DNA from: Planctomycetota bacterium
Lineage (GTDB): Bacteria > Planctomycetota > Phycisphaerae > Phycisphaerales > SM1A02
DNA: 5,880 bases
Reading direction: 5' to 3'
Assembly (NCBI GenBank): GCA_009924765.1
Contig: RFQW01000119.1
Coordinates: forward strand, 1-5,880
Shown: piece by piece, positions 1 to 5,730 of the stretch
Numbering within the stretch: position 1 is the first letter of the stretch
Layout: each line of letters starts with the position of its first letter
The notes under the pieces: generated by a model
Databases searched by the model: none
What the model saw: the letters and a program-made list of their open reading frames with translations, nothing else
Told to the model about the DNA's origin: nothing
Position numbers and translations under genes: made by a program

Positions 1-1352
1 GCCTTCAGCGTGAACGGCCCGGCCAACGCGAACTTCACCGGCTCGTAGTTCAGGCTTGGCGTGCCGGCCACCCAGGTGCTCACCACGTGCGTCTTCTCGC
101 CGAACAGCGGGCCGTCGGTGACAAGCATGTTCGCCATGTGGCCCTTCTCAAGCGTGCCGGTGACGGCAGCCAGACCAAGCTGCTTCGCGGGTCGCGTGGT
201 CAGGCACGACAGCAGTTCGTCCTCGCTCAACCCCTCGTTCATGGCGCGTCGCGCGCGCGCAGGCAGGTCACCGCGGTTCTTCATGCGGTGCGTGCCGATG
301 CTCACATCCACGCCCGCATCAAGCAGCTGCTTGGCGTTGCGCGGCGCCAGTGCCCAGGTGGCCAGCTCGCGCAGGCTCACCGAGTCGTCCTTGCGCGGGT
401 CGGACACATCGGGCGTCTTCGGGAATTCCATCGGTACCACCACGGGCACCTTCGCTTCGGCCACTTCCTTCAGGCGGCGGAACTCCATGCCGTTGCCCAG
501 CATGCGCGCCTGCACGCCGAATTCGCGTGCCACACGGGCGGCGCGCAGCAGATCCTGTTCATCACTCACGTCGAACACCGCCACATCGCGGCCCTGCATC
601 AACGGCGCAAGCGCCTGCAATGCGGCCGCGGCTTCGGGTGCATCGTTGCCCTGCGGATGCGCGGCCCACACCTGCTGGCACTTCGCGTGCCAGTTCGCGT
701 CGTGCAGCGTCTGCCGCACCAGCGCAACCGCGCCCATCAGTGCGGCGGGGTAGCGCGAATCTTCCGGACCATCATCACCCACATGCGCGAAGGCGATCAC
801 CTGACCGGCCGCGGGCACGATCGCCTCAGCCTTGCGGTCTTCGTCTGCAAGCAGCACCACGGCACTCTCGCCGCGGAAGATGCCGGTGTTCGGATGCACC
901 GCGGCCAGCGTGAAGCCAAGGTCACGCAGCTCCTTGCGTGTGGCTGCGGGCACAGGCGGAAGATCGGTCACGCGCACCTGCGGCGTCACCTTGCGGTTCC
1001 AGTGCGCGCTGGCGTCGTCGGACACGGCGCGCGCAACCGCCGCGCTGTCCACCACCAGACCCGCGTCGATCAGTCCCGGATAGATGGTCTTGCCGCGCGC
1101 GTCGTGCACGGTCGTTCCGGCAGGGGCCTTCACCTCGCCCGCCTTGCCCACCGCGGTGATCCAGCCGTTCTCGAGCAGAATGGCGCCGTCCTCGATGCGC
1201 TCGCCCGGCTTCACCACGATGGTCGCGTGCTCGATCAGGTCGCGGCGCAGATCAGCTGGGCGCATGGCCACGGGCGGTGGCGCCTGCCCGAGGGCACTTC
1301 CCATGAAGCAGACAAGTCCGGTCAGGCACGCTGAAAGGTGGGTGGATCGCAT
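1..1352 (-). CDS. Exported amidohydrolase-superfamily protein lacking metal ligands (N-terminal 450 residues, partial)
   Basis: The start is the ATG at 1352-1350; the frame stays open to the left edge, so the C-terminus lies outside. Residues 1-22 form a signal peptide (MRST, hydrophobic core, likely cut after ALG), predicting an exported protein. Residues 40-90 resemble the small beta-sandwich domain that opens amidohydrolases (IEDGAILLENGWITAVG). It leads into YPGLIDAG at 91-98, where active enzymes have PGxIDxHxH; the two histidine positions are Gly98 and Val100. Near 351-362 the usual catalytic Asp of a G(S/T)D motif is replaced (IGTHRMKN). Residues 385-430 (TTRPAKQLGL, GTLEKGHMANMLVTDGPL, VVSTWVAG) match the usual C-terminal end of the fold. 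This module therefore looks like a complete but catalytically dead amidohydrolase domain. Large exported proteins with an inactive first domain and an active second one are known in planctomycetes and Bacteroidetes; whether a second domain follows cannot be seen. The substrate is unknown. Confidence 0.85.
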   Translation of the reverse strand, partial: MRSTHLSACLTGLVCFMGSALGQAPPPVAMRPADLRRDLIEHATIVVKPGERIEDGAILLENGWITAVGKAGEVKAPAGTTVHDARGKTIYPGLIDAGLVVDSAAVARAVSDDASAHWNRKVTPQVRVTDLPPVPAATRKELRDLGFTLAAVHPNTGIFRGESAVVLLADEDRKAEAIVPAAGQVIAFAHVGDDGPEDSRYPAALMGAVALVRQTLHDANWHAKCQQVWAAHPQGNDAPEAAAALQALAPLMQGRDVAVFDVSDEQDLLRAARVAREFGVQARMLGNGMEFRRLKEVAEAKVPVVVPMEFPKTPDVSDPRKDDSVSLRELATWALAPRNAKQLLDAGVDVSIGTHRMKNRGDLPARARRAMNEGLSEDELLSCLTTRPAKQLGLAAVTGTLEKGHMANMLVTDGPLFGEKTHVVSTWVAGTPSLNYEPVKFALAGPFTLK

Positions 1353-1356
1353 GGTG

Positions 1357-1371
1357 GGTTCCAATGGAACC
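1357..1371. repeat. Perfect inverted repeat just upstream of the amidohydrolase start
   Basis: GGTTCC-AAT-GGAACC is a perfect 6-bp inverted repeat with a 3-nt spacer. It lies 5 to 19 nt upstream of the amidohydrolase ATG, where the ribosome would bind. No good Shine-Dalgarno sequence is otherwise visible there. It could be an operator or a small mRNA hairpin affecting initiation, or it could be chance. Confidence 0.35.
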
Positions 1372-1427
1372 GCGATCCTAGTGCGGCGTTGCAGCCCTTT
1401 TGCCGATCTGCCGCCGACAAAAACGAA

Positions 1428-1450
1428 CAAGGGCTCGAACAGAGCCCTTG
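1428..1450 (-). terminator. Intrinsic terminator downstream of flgM
   Basis: CAAGGGCTC and GAGCCCTTG form a perfect 9-bp stem around a 5-nt loop. In the minus direction the stem is followed by TTCGTTTTTG, and it begins about 30 nt after the flgM stop codon. It should end the flgM transcript and isolate the amidohydrolase gene behind it. In the plus direction a run of six T (1459-1464) lies 8 nt beyond the stem, so it may work weakly both ways, though no plus-strand gene runs into it. Confidence 0.8.
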
Positions 1451-1479
1451 CATCGCCCTTTTTTGCTTGTTTCCGGCTC

Positions 1480-1791
1480 TCAGCCGGGCTCGACCTCGTC
1501 GAGCATCTTCAGCAGTGCCGCGCGCAGCCGGTCCGGCGTCTCGTACACGCCTTCGGCGATGGCACTGCGGGCCGCTTCCACCTTGCCCTGGCGCACGTCG
1601 GGCATCTGCCGCAGGCGCTCCAGGTGGCGGGCATGTTCGGAAATCTCCACACGGTCGTGCATCTGGGCGCGGCTGCTGGAGGCGGTGGATGAGGCTCCCG
1701 AAGTCGACGACGCGGCGTCCAATTGCGAACGCTGGACCGGCGTCGACAATGGGCTGCTCTGGGCACCGTGGATGGGGTTGATCTCGGACAT
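1480..1791 (-). CDS. flgM: FlgM-like anti-sigma-28 factor
   Basis: A 103-residue protein. The N-terminal half (1-44) is rich in Ser, Ala and Thr and looks disordered, as in FlgM proteins. Residues 46-98 match the FlgM family: HDRVEISEHARHL, then LPDVR-like QMPDVRQGKVEAARSAIAEGVY, then a final helix DRLRAALLKML. FlgM holds the flagellar sigma factor FliA (sigma-28) inactive until the hook-basal body is built, then leaves the cell through the flagellar export channel. The length agrees with the family (about 90-110 residues). The start at 1791 is preferred over upstream in-frame starts because GGAG lies 6 nt before it. No other flagellar gene is in the window. The gene is divergent from the SPOR-like gene. 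The assignment rests on the C-terminal motif; FliA binding is inferred. Confidence 0.85.
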   Translation of the reverse strand: MSEINPIHGAQSSPLSTPVQRSQLDAASSTSGASSTASSSRAQMHDRVEISEHARHLERLRQMPDVRQGKVEAARSAIAEGVYETPDRLRAALLKMLDEVEPG

Positions 1792-1797
1792 GAGAAA

Positions 1798-1801
1798 CTC
1801 C
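1798..1801 (-). promoter_or_regulatory. Shine-Dalgarno site of flgM
   Basis: On the minus strand GGAG stands 6 nt before the ATG at 1791. This is the best ribosome binding site near any candidate start of this gene and fixes the 103-residue form. Confidence 0.7.
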
Positions 1802-1812
1802 GTGCCGGGGGT

Positions 1813-1863
1813 GGTCCAAATCCTTTGGTCCACGCTCGGCATCTGGCCTTCCGCATCCTGCGG
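1813..1863 (-). promoter_or_regulatory. Two GGA-core inverted repeats upstream of flgM (CsrA-site-like)
   Basis: Read on the minus strand, CCAAAGGATTTGG (1828-1816) and CCGCAGGATGCGG (1863-1851) are perfect 5-bp inverted repeats around a GGA core. They share CC..AGGAT..GG, and their centres are 35 bp apart. The first extends to an outer GG/CC pair (1813-1831) across one mismatch. They end 25 and 60 nt upstream of the flgM ATG. In RNA each would form a small hairpin with GGA in the loop, the known recognition pattern of CsrA/RsmA; as DNA they could be paired operator sites. Neither role is proven. Confidence 0.45.
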
Positions 1864-1907
1864 CAAGGATTGACTTGGGGGGTCGCGAACAGACGCGACT
1901 GTGCGGG

Positions 1908-1913
1908 TAGCAT
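1908..1913 (+). promoter_or_regulatory. Possible -10 element for the SPOR-like gene operon
   Basis: TAGCAT matches four of six bases of the sigma-70 -10 consensus and lies 21 nt before the proposed TTG start, which would give a very short leader. There is no good -35 box at standard spacing. It is a weak candidate in the divergent intergenic region, where a promoter for this operon is expected. Confidence 0.25.
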
Positions 1914-1921
1914 CGGAAATC

Positions 1922-1926
1922 GAAGG
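1922..1926 (+). promoter_or_regulatory. Ribosome binding site choosing TTG at 1935
   Basis: GAAGG lies 8 nt upstream of the TTG at 1935 but only 2 nt upstream of the in-frame TTG at 1929. Spacing therefore favours 1935 as the start. No ATG or GTG lies between here and the signal peptide in this frame. Confidence 0.5.
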
Positions 1927-1934
1927 TCTTGCCC

Positions 1935-2972
1935 TTGAACGAATCCTGCCCCAGAAAAAGATTTCCTAAGCCCTCGCCCAGTGGGTGTTTGCGTTGTCAG
2001 CGCTTCGGCCTTTGGTTGCCCCTTCTCAGCGCGGTTTTGACGCTGATTTCGGCACCTGCGCAGGCCCAGTCTGGCGCCAAGGGCGGTGGCAAGGCGCCAC
2101 CGGCCTCGCAGCCCGCTGATCCGGGTCAGGAGTTGATGAACCCAGGCGACGAAGTGGACGGCAACGCCAGCGAGCAGCGCCGAAACAAGTCCGTGCAGGG
2201 CGTGGGTGTTCCCGGCCTGCCCGCCGGTACCTCGGCACCCGCTGGAAAGGCACGATCAGGCGCCGCGCCCGACGCACCGGCTGGTCAGCGATGGGGCGTG
2301 GTGCTGGCAACCGTGAGTGACGAAGGTCACGAGAAGGTGGCCGCCGCCGCGCGCGACCGCTTTGCCTCTACTTACCCCGACTTGAAGGATGCATACGTTC
2401 GCAGCACCGAGCGCGGATCGGTGGTGATGGTGGGGCACTTCAGCGGCCCCGCCGATCCGGCGGTGAAGCCGTTCCTGGAGCGCATCAAGGCCATCTCGCC
2501 CGATGGCAAGGTGCAGCCCTTCGCGCGCGTGTACCTGAGTCGCGTGCAGACATCCTCCGACGCGGTGGGTCCCTACGACCTCACGCGCGCGCGCCGCAAG
2601 TTCCCGAACACGCATCCACTGTTCACCGTGCAGGTGGCCATGTGGAGCGACTTCGAAAGCAACACGCTCACCATGGACGAGGTGCGCAACAAGGCCGATG
2701 CGTACTGCAAAGGCCTTCGCGCGCGCGGCGTGGAGGCCTACGTGAAGCACGACGAGGACAAGCGTCTGAGCATCGTCACCGTGGGCGTGTTCGACAGCAC
2801 CGCCTATGACCCGCGCAGCACGCTGTTCAGCCCCGCGGTGGAGAAGGTGTTCAAGCAGTTCCCCACCATGCTGGTGAACGGCGACGAGCTTCTGCAGCCG
2901 CCGCAGAAGGGAACGCCAGCCGGCACGCCGCTTTCGAAGCAGCAGTGCGCGTTGATCGAGATTCCTCCATGA
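1935..2972 (+). CDS. Exported protein with two SPOR-like repeats, function unknown
   Basis: A 345-residue protein if started at TTG 1935 (347 from TTG 1929). A basic N-terminal stretch is followed by a hydrophobic segment (about 26-40) and the cleavage-like site AQA|Q at 44/45, so it is probably secreted or periplasmic. Residues 45-115 are low-complexity, rich in Gly, Ala and Pro, and look like a linker. Two similar modules follow. The first (about 119-195) starts RWGVVLATVSDEG and contains VVMVGHFSGPAD. The second (about 227-300) starts LFTVQVAMWSDF and contains AYVKHDEDKRLSIVTVGVFDS. Both have the strand-helix-strand plan with a (V)xVGxF second strand seen in SPOR domains, which bind denuded peptidoglycan glycans at division sites. 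The resemblance is by eye and the peptidoglycan role is inferred. The stop overlaps the holB start (ATGA), so the two are probably translated together. No name is assigned. Confidence 0.75.
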   Translation: MNESCPRKRFPKPSPSGCLRCQRFGLWLPLLSAVLTLISAPAQAQSGAKGGGKAPPASQPADPGQELMNPGDEVDGNASEQRRNKSVQGVGVPGLPAGTSAPAGKARSGAAPDAPAGQRWGVVLATVSDEGHEKVAAAARDRFASTYPDLKDAYVRSTERGSVVMVGHFSGPADPAVKPFLERIKAISPDGKVQPFARVYLSRVQTSSDAVGPYDLTRARRKFPNTHPLFTVQVAMWSDFESNTLTMDEVRNKADAYCKGLRARGVEAYVKHDEDKRLSIVTVGVFDSTAYDPRSTLFSPAVEKVFKQFPTMLVNGDELLQPPQKGTPAGTPLSKQQCALIEIPP

Positions 2973-4084
2973 GTGATGCCGCGTCGCCGTTGCTTGGACA
3001 GGCCGCGGCCGTTCGCGCATTCGCCGCGGCGCTTGCGCAGGATCGCGTGCATCACGCATGGATCCTGCACGGCCCCATGGGTGTCGGAAAGATGCTGGCC
3101 GCGCGCCTGTTCGCGGGCCTGGTGCTTGATGCATCCGCCACCACTGCGCAGCGACGCGCCTTCGCGCCGCCCACCACAAGCGACGAGGCGCGACTGCTTG
3201 ATGCGCGCACGCATCCCGACTTCACCGTGATCCGCAAGGAGCTTTCGCGCAACAGCGCCAATCGCGAACTGCGCGAGCGCAAGCAGCTCAACATTCCGCT
3301 CGATCTGCTGCGCGAGACGCTGCTGGGTGGCACCGATGGCGAAGGTCGTCACCACGATTCCGCCGCCTTCCGCACCGCCACGCGTGGGCAGGGCAAGGTG
3401 TTCGTGATCGACGAGGCCGAGCTGCTGGAAGCCGAGGCGCAGAACGCGCTGCTGAAGACGCTGGAGGAGCCGCCGTCGCGCACCTACGTGCTGCTGCTCA
3501 CCACGCGGCTTGATCGGCTGCTGCCAACCATCCGCAGTCGCTGCCAGCAGGTGCCGTTCGGTCCGCTGGATGCCGCCGCCATGCGCGCGTGGCTTGCGCA
3601 CACGCCGTTGCAATCGAAGGGCGAGGCACTGGAGTGGGTGCTGCGCTTCGCCGAAGGCAGCCCTGGTGCGGCGATGGCCGCCGAGCGTCAGGGCCTGCAC
3701 GACTGGTGGAGCGATTTCCAGCGGCCGTTCCAGGCGATGGATCGCGGCGAGTTTCCTGCATCGCTCGCCGAGCAGATGCACGAACGCGCCGCCGCGCTGG
3801 CCGAGTCGATCGTGAAGGAGAACGAGTACGCGAGCAAGGAAGCGGCCAACCGACTGGGCCTTGGCCTGATCGCGCGCCTGGCCGGTCTGCACCTGCGCGA
3901 GCGACTGCGCGCGGCGTGCGAACGCGGCGTGGCCACCGACATCACCGCCACGCTGGAAGCCACCGAAAGCATCCAGCGCTTCGAGGAGAACGTGCGCGGC
4001 AACGTGAACCCCAAGCTTGCGCTTGCGGCGCTCACCGCCGAATGGACGCAGGCCGCGCGTCGCCCGGCGGGCGCGGCGCGATGA
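2969..4084 (+). CDS. holB: DNA polymerase III subunit delta' (clamp loader)
   Basis: A 371-residue clamp-loader subunit that helps place the beta sliding clamp on DNA at the replication fork. It opens with LLGQ and HHAWILHGPMGVGK (typical delta'/DnaX start). The Walker A motif is GPMGVGK at 35-41, followed by Met42 where Ser/Thr is usual. The Walker B-like segment VFVIDEAE lies around 145-151, followed by NALLKTLEEPP. The SRC arginine-finger motif is at 190-192 in TIRSRCQ. The zinc module between Walker A and THPDF (81-85) has no cysteine at all, although the four-cysteine cluster is common in the family. About 12 extra residues (GGTDGEGRHHDS region) precede Walker B compared with E. coli delta'. 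The ATG at 2969 overlaps the previous stop, and no strong Shine-Dalgarno sequence is present, consistent with coupled translation. Residues after about 200 are the helical collar region. Confidence 0.9.
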   Translation: MSDAASPLLGQAAAVRAFAAALAQDRVHHAWILHGPMGVGKMLAARLFAGLVLDASATTAQRRAFAPPTTSDEARLLDARTHPDFTVIRKELSRNSANRELRERKQLNIPLDLLRETLLGGTDGEGRHHDSAAFRTATRGQGKVFVIDEAELLEAEAQNALLKTLEEPPSRTYVLLLTTRLDRLLPTIRSRCQQVPFGPLDAAAMRAWLAHTPLQSKGEALEWVLRFAEGSPGAAMAAERQGLHDWWSDFQRPFQAMDRGEFPASLAEQMHERAAALAESIVKENEYASKEAANRLGLGLIARLAGLHLRERLRAACERGVATDITATLEATESIQRFEENVRGNVNPKLALAALTAEWTQAARRPAGAAR

Positions 4085-4596
4085 GTGGGGCGGCCCACGA
4101 GATCGAGCGCGTGTGGGTGCTGACAGCGGCACCAGCCATTCCCGCGGGATCGCCCACATGGCGCATCGAGCAGGGCTATCTGCCCGAGCACGGTCTGGAC
4201 GCCGATCAATTCGCCGAAGGCCGCATCCGCCGCATCCAGCATGACGATGGGCGCGTGGAGTGCCTGCACACCGTCAAGCGCGGCAGCGGATTGGTGCGTC
4301 AGGAGACCGAGCGCACCATCGACGCCGCCACCTTCGAACGCCTGTGGCCCAGCACGCAGGGTTGCCGCATCCGCAAGATCCGTCATCGCGTGCAGCACGC
4401 GGGCCTCATCTGGGAGGTGGACCAGTTCCTGGACTGGCCGCTGTGGATGGCAGAGGTGGAACTGCCCTCAGAAGCCACGCCCGTCACGCTTCCGCCGTGG
4501 TTGCAGCCGGTGGCCGGCACCGAGGTCACGCACGACCCGCGTTGGCGCAATCACGCACTGGCCACGCAGGGCCCGCCAACCCAGCCAAAGGGCTGA
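4081..4596 (+). CDS. CYTH-domain protein (triphosphate tunnel family)
   Basis: A 171-residue single-domain protein. CYTH proteins fold as a beta-tunnel that binds triphosphates with a metal ion and act as triphosphatases, thiamine triphosphatases or class IV adenylate cyclases. Family features visible here are EIER at 7-10, IEQGYL at 29-34, RIRR at 48-51, TVKRG at 64-68, RQETERTI at 73-80, IRKIRHRV at 97-104, WEVDQF at 111-116 and AEVEL at 124-128. The expected ExExK signature is broken: the lysine position is Val11 (EIERV). The C-terminal EVTHDPRWRNHALA resembles the end of bacterial stand-alone CYTH proteins. The start codon overlaps the holB stop (ATGA), so it is translationally coupled. 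The substrate cannot be told from sequence, and loss of the lysine may alter or abolish catalysis. Confidence 0.85.
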   Translation: MSGAAHEIERVWVLTAAPAIPAGSPTWRIEQGYLPEHGLDADQFAEGRIRRIQHDDGRVECLHTVKRGSGLVRQETERTIDAATFERLWPSTQGCRIRKIRHRVQHAGLIWEVDQFLDWPLWMAEVELPSEATPVTLPPWLQPVAGTEVTHDPRWRNHALATQGPPTQPKG

Positions 4597-4600
4597 TTTT
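4582..4600 (+). terminator. Weak hairpin with T-run at the end of the CYTH gene
   Basis: CAGCC-AAAG-GGCTG is a 5-bp stem ending just before the last base of the stop codon, followed by ATTTT. It is too short for a confident terminator but could attenuate read-through into atpC. Confidence 0.25.
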
Positions 4601-4618
4601 CGGCCCCGCCGGGCGCTT

Positions 4619-4627
4619 TGCTACCAT
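4619..4627 (+). promoter_or_regulatory. Possible extended -10 promoter for atpC-scpB
   Basis: TGCTACCAT fits an extended -10 pattern (TGnTAnnnT) and sits 20 nt before the atpC ATG, inside the only real gap of the plus-strand cluster. The -35 region is poor. If it is real, atpC and scpB could be transcribed independently of holB. Confidence 0.4.
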
Positions 4628-4638
4628 TCGCCCGCTTC

Positions 4639-4642
4639 GGAG
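4639..4642 (+). promoter_or_regulatory. Shine-Dalgarno site of atpC
   Basis: GGAG lies 5 nt before the ATG at 4648 and supports that start over the in-frame upstream TTG at 4618. It is the clearest ribosome binding site in the plus-strand cluster. Confidence 0.65.
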
Positions 4643-4647
4643 AACCC

Positions 4648-5058
4648 ATGGCAAACACCTTCCGCTGCTCGGTCGTCACCCCCAGTTCCGTGTGCCTCAA
4701 TGAGGAGGCCACCTATGTCAGCTTCCAGGCCTTCGATGGCCAGAAGGGCGTGCTGCCAGGTGCCAGCCCCTTCCTCACCCGCCTGGGCCCCGGCCTGTTC
4801 ACCCTGAACGCCGCCGCCGGCAACAAGACGCTGGTGATCGCGGGTGGATTCGCGCAGATGCAGGGCGATGTGCTCACGCTGCTGGCCGACTCGGCCGTGG
4901 ACGCAGCCACCATCGATCCCAAGCAGGCCGCGGATGAACTGCAGAAGGCCACCGCCAACGCCGTGAGTGGCGGCGGCACCAGCCCCGAGCAGCGCGATGC
5001 CATCGAGCTCGCGCAGCAGATCGCCTACGCCAAGGTGGCTGCCACGCGCAGCCGCTGA
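4648..5058 (+). CDS. atpC: F1Fo ATP synthase subunit epsilon
   Basis: A 136-residue protein of normal epsilon length. Epsilon sits on the gamma stalk of the F1 sector at the cytoplasmic face of the membrane and couples rotation while restraining ATP hydrolysis. The N-terminal beta-sandwich covers about 1-85: FDGQKGVLPGASPFLTRLGPG (29-49) is the family hallmark (usual form DGxxGVLPGHAP, with His here Ala39), and VIAGGFAQM with VLTLLADSA (63-83) forms the later strands. Residues 88-136 can form the two-helix C-terminal hairpin, joined by a flexible SGGGTSPEQ turn. It starts after a 51-bp gap with its own Shine-Dalgarno sequence and ends 8 bp before scpB. No other ATP synthase gene is nearby, although atpC normally follows atpD. 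Confidence 0.93.
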   Translation: MANTFRCSVVTPSSVCLNEEATYVSFQAFDGQKGVLPGASPFLTRLGPGLFTLNAAAGNKTLVIAGGFAQMQGDVLTLLADSAVDAATIDPKQAADELQKATANAVSGGGTSPEQRDAIELAQQIAYAKVAATRSR

Positions 5059-5066
5059 GCACACGC

Positions 5067-5690
5067 ATGAGCGAAGTCGAAGCCTCCGAAGTGCCGGACA
5101 CCGCGGTCGCGCAAGCGCCCGCCGATGAGGTGCCGTGCGCCGACCTTCCCCTGTCTGCGCGCGTGGAGGCGGTGCTGCTCACCAACGATCGCCCGGTCAC
5201 CGAACAGAAGCTGGTCGAGATGCTGGGCCTTCGTCCCGGTGCCAAGGCCAAGGACAGCGCCGCCGCGCAGGTGCGCGAGGCCATCGACGCGCTGAACAAG
5301 TCATACGAATCACAGGGCCGCGCCTTCCGCGCCGAGCGACTGGCCGGCGGCTACCAGTTGCTCACCACCAGCGCCTTCGCGCCGCTGCTGGCGCGTGTGC
5401 GCGGTCTTCGCCAGCAGGGCCGACTCACGCCCGCCGCGCTGGAAACGCTGGCCATCATCGCCTACCGCCAGCCCATGCTTCGCAGCGAACTGGAAGCGAT
5501 CCGCGGCGTGGCGTGCGGCGAGGTGCTGAAGAGCCTGCTCGAGCGTCGCCTGGTGCGCATCACCGGCCGCGCCGAGGAACTGGGTCGCCCCATGCTGTAC
5601 GGCACCACCACCGAATTCCTGAAGGTGTTCGGCCTGTCGCGCATCGAGGATCTGCCGCAGGCCAAGGAACTGCGCAACCCGCAGCGCTGA
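5067..5690 (+). CDS. scpB: Segregation and condensation protein B
   Basis: A 207-residue accessory subunit of the SMC-ScpAB condensin, which binds ScpA and helps compact and separate chromosomes. An acidic, probably disordered N-terminus (1-26) leads to a first winged-helix domain (about 28-105: LSARVEAVLLTNDRPVTEQKL and RLAGGYQLLT). A second follows (about 117-195) with the hallmark ALETLAIIAYRQP (124-136), SELEAIRGV (140-148), LLERRLVRITGR (157-168), GRPMLYGTT (173-181) and FLKVFGL with DLP. The ScpB core is complete. The ATG at 5067 lies 8 bp after the atpC stop with only a weak ribosome binding site, so translation may depend on atpC. No scpA is present in the window, though the two are usually adjacent. 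Confidence 0.93.
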   Translation: MSEVEASEVPDTAVAQAPADEVPCADLPLSARVEAVLLTNDRPVTEQKLVEMLGLRPGAKAKDSAAAQVREAIDALNKSYESQGRAFRAERLAGGYQLLTTSAFAPLLARVRGLRQQGRLTPAALETLAIIAYRQPMLRSELEAIRGVACGEVLKSLLERRLVRITGRAEELGRPMLYGTTTEFLKVFGLSRIEDLPQAKELRNPQR

Positions 5691-5699
5691 CGGCCGCGC

Positions 5700-5714
5700 G
5701 TGCGCCGAGCGCAC
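5700..5714. repeat. Small GC hairpin after scpB
   Basis: GTGCGC-CGA-GCGCAC is a perfect 6-bp inverted repeat 9 nt after the scpB stop codon. No T-run follows in the plus direction, so it is not a standard terminator; it might stabilise the 3' end of the operon mRNA. Confidence 0.3.
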
Positions 5715-5730
5715 ACAATCCAACAAGTCC

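Noticed and set aside
87..1334. Long plus-strand open frame (415 codons) opposite the amidohydrolase gene
   Set aside because: Its product is rich in Arg, His and Gln with no family motif, as expected for the antisense of a GC-rich gene. The minus-strand frame gives a signal peptide and clear amidohydrolase motifs.
1792..1866. Longer flgM start at 1866 giving 128 residues
   Set aside because: The added residues are not FlgM-like and cover the inverted repeats; the ATG at 1791 has a good GGAG site 6 nt upstream.
1870..1875. TTGACT as a -35 box for the plus-strand operon
   Set aside because: No acceptable -10 hexamer lies 16-18 bp downstream; the TAGCAT candidate is 32 bp away.
1792..1934. 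Sigma-28 or sigma-54 promoter for flgM
   Set aside because: CCGAT- and GGCACG-like fragments occur on the minus strand, but none has its partner element at the right spacing.
2256..3179. Minus-strand open frame (307 codons) opposite the SPOR-like gene and the holB start
   Set aside because: His/Arg-rich shadow of GC-rich coding sequence that spans a real gene junction on the other strand.
3589..4080. Upstream in-frame extension of the CYTH gene inside holB
   Set aside because: The extension is Arg-rich and without motifs, and would overlap holB by about 490 bp. The ATG at 4081 with ATGA coupling directly precedes the CYTH EIER motif.
2804..4159. Long minus-strand open frame (451 codons) opposite holB
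   Set aside because: Low-complexity Arg/Ala/Gly-rich product without recognisable domains. The plus strand encodes an unmistakable HolB here.
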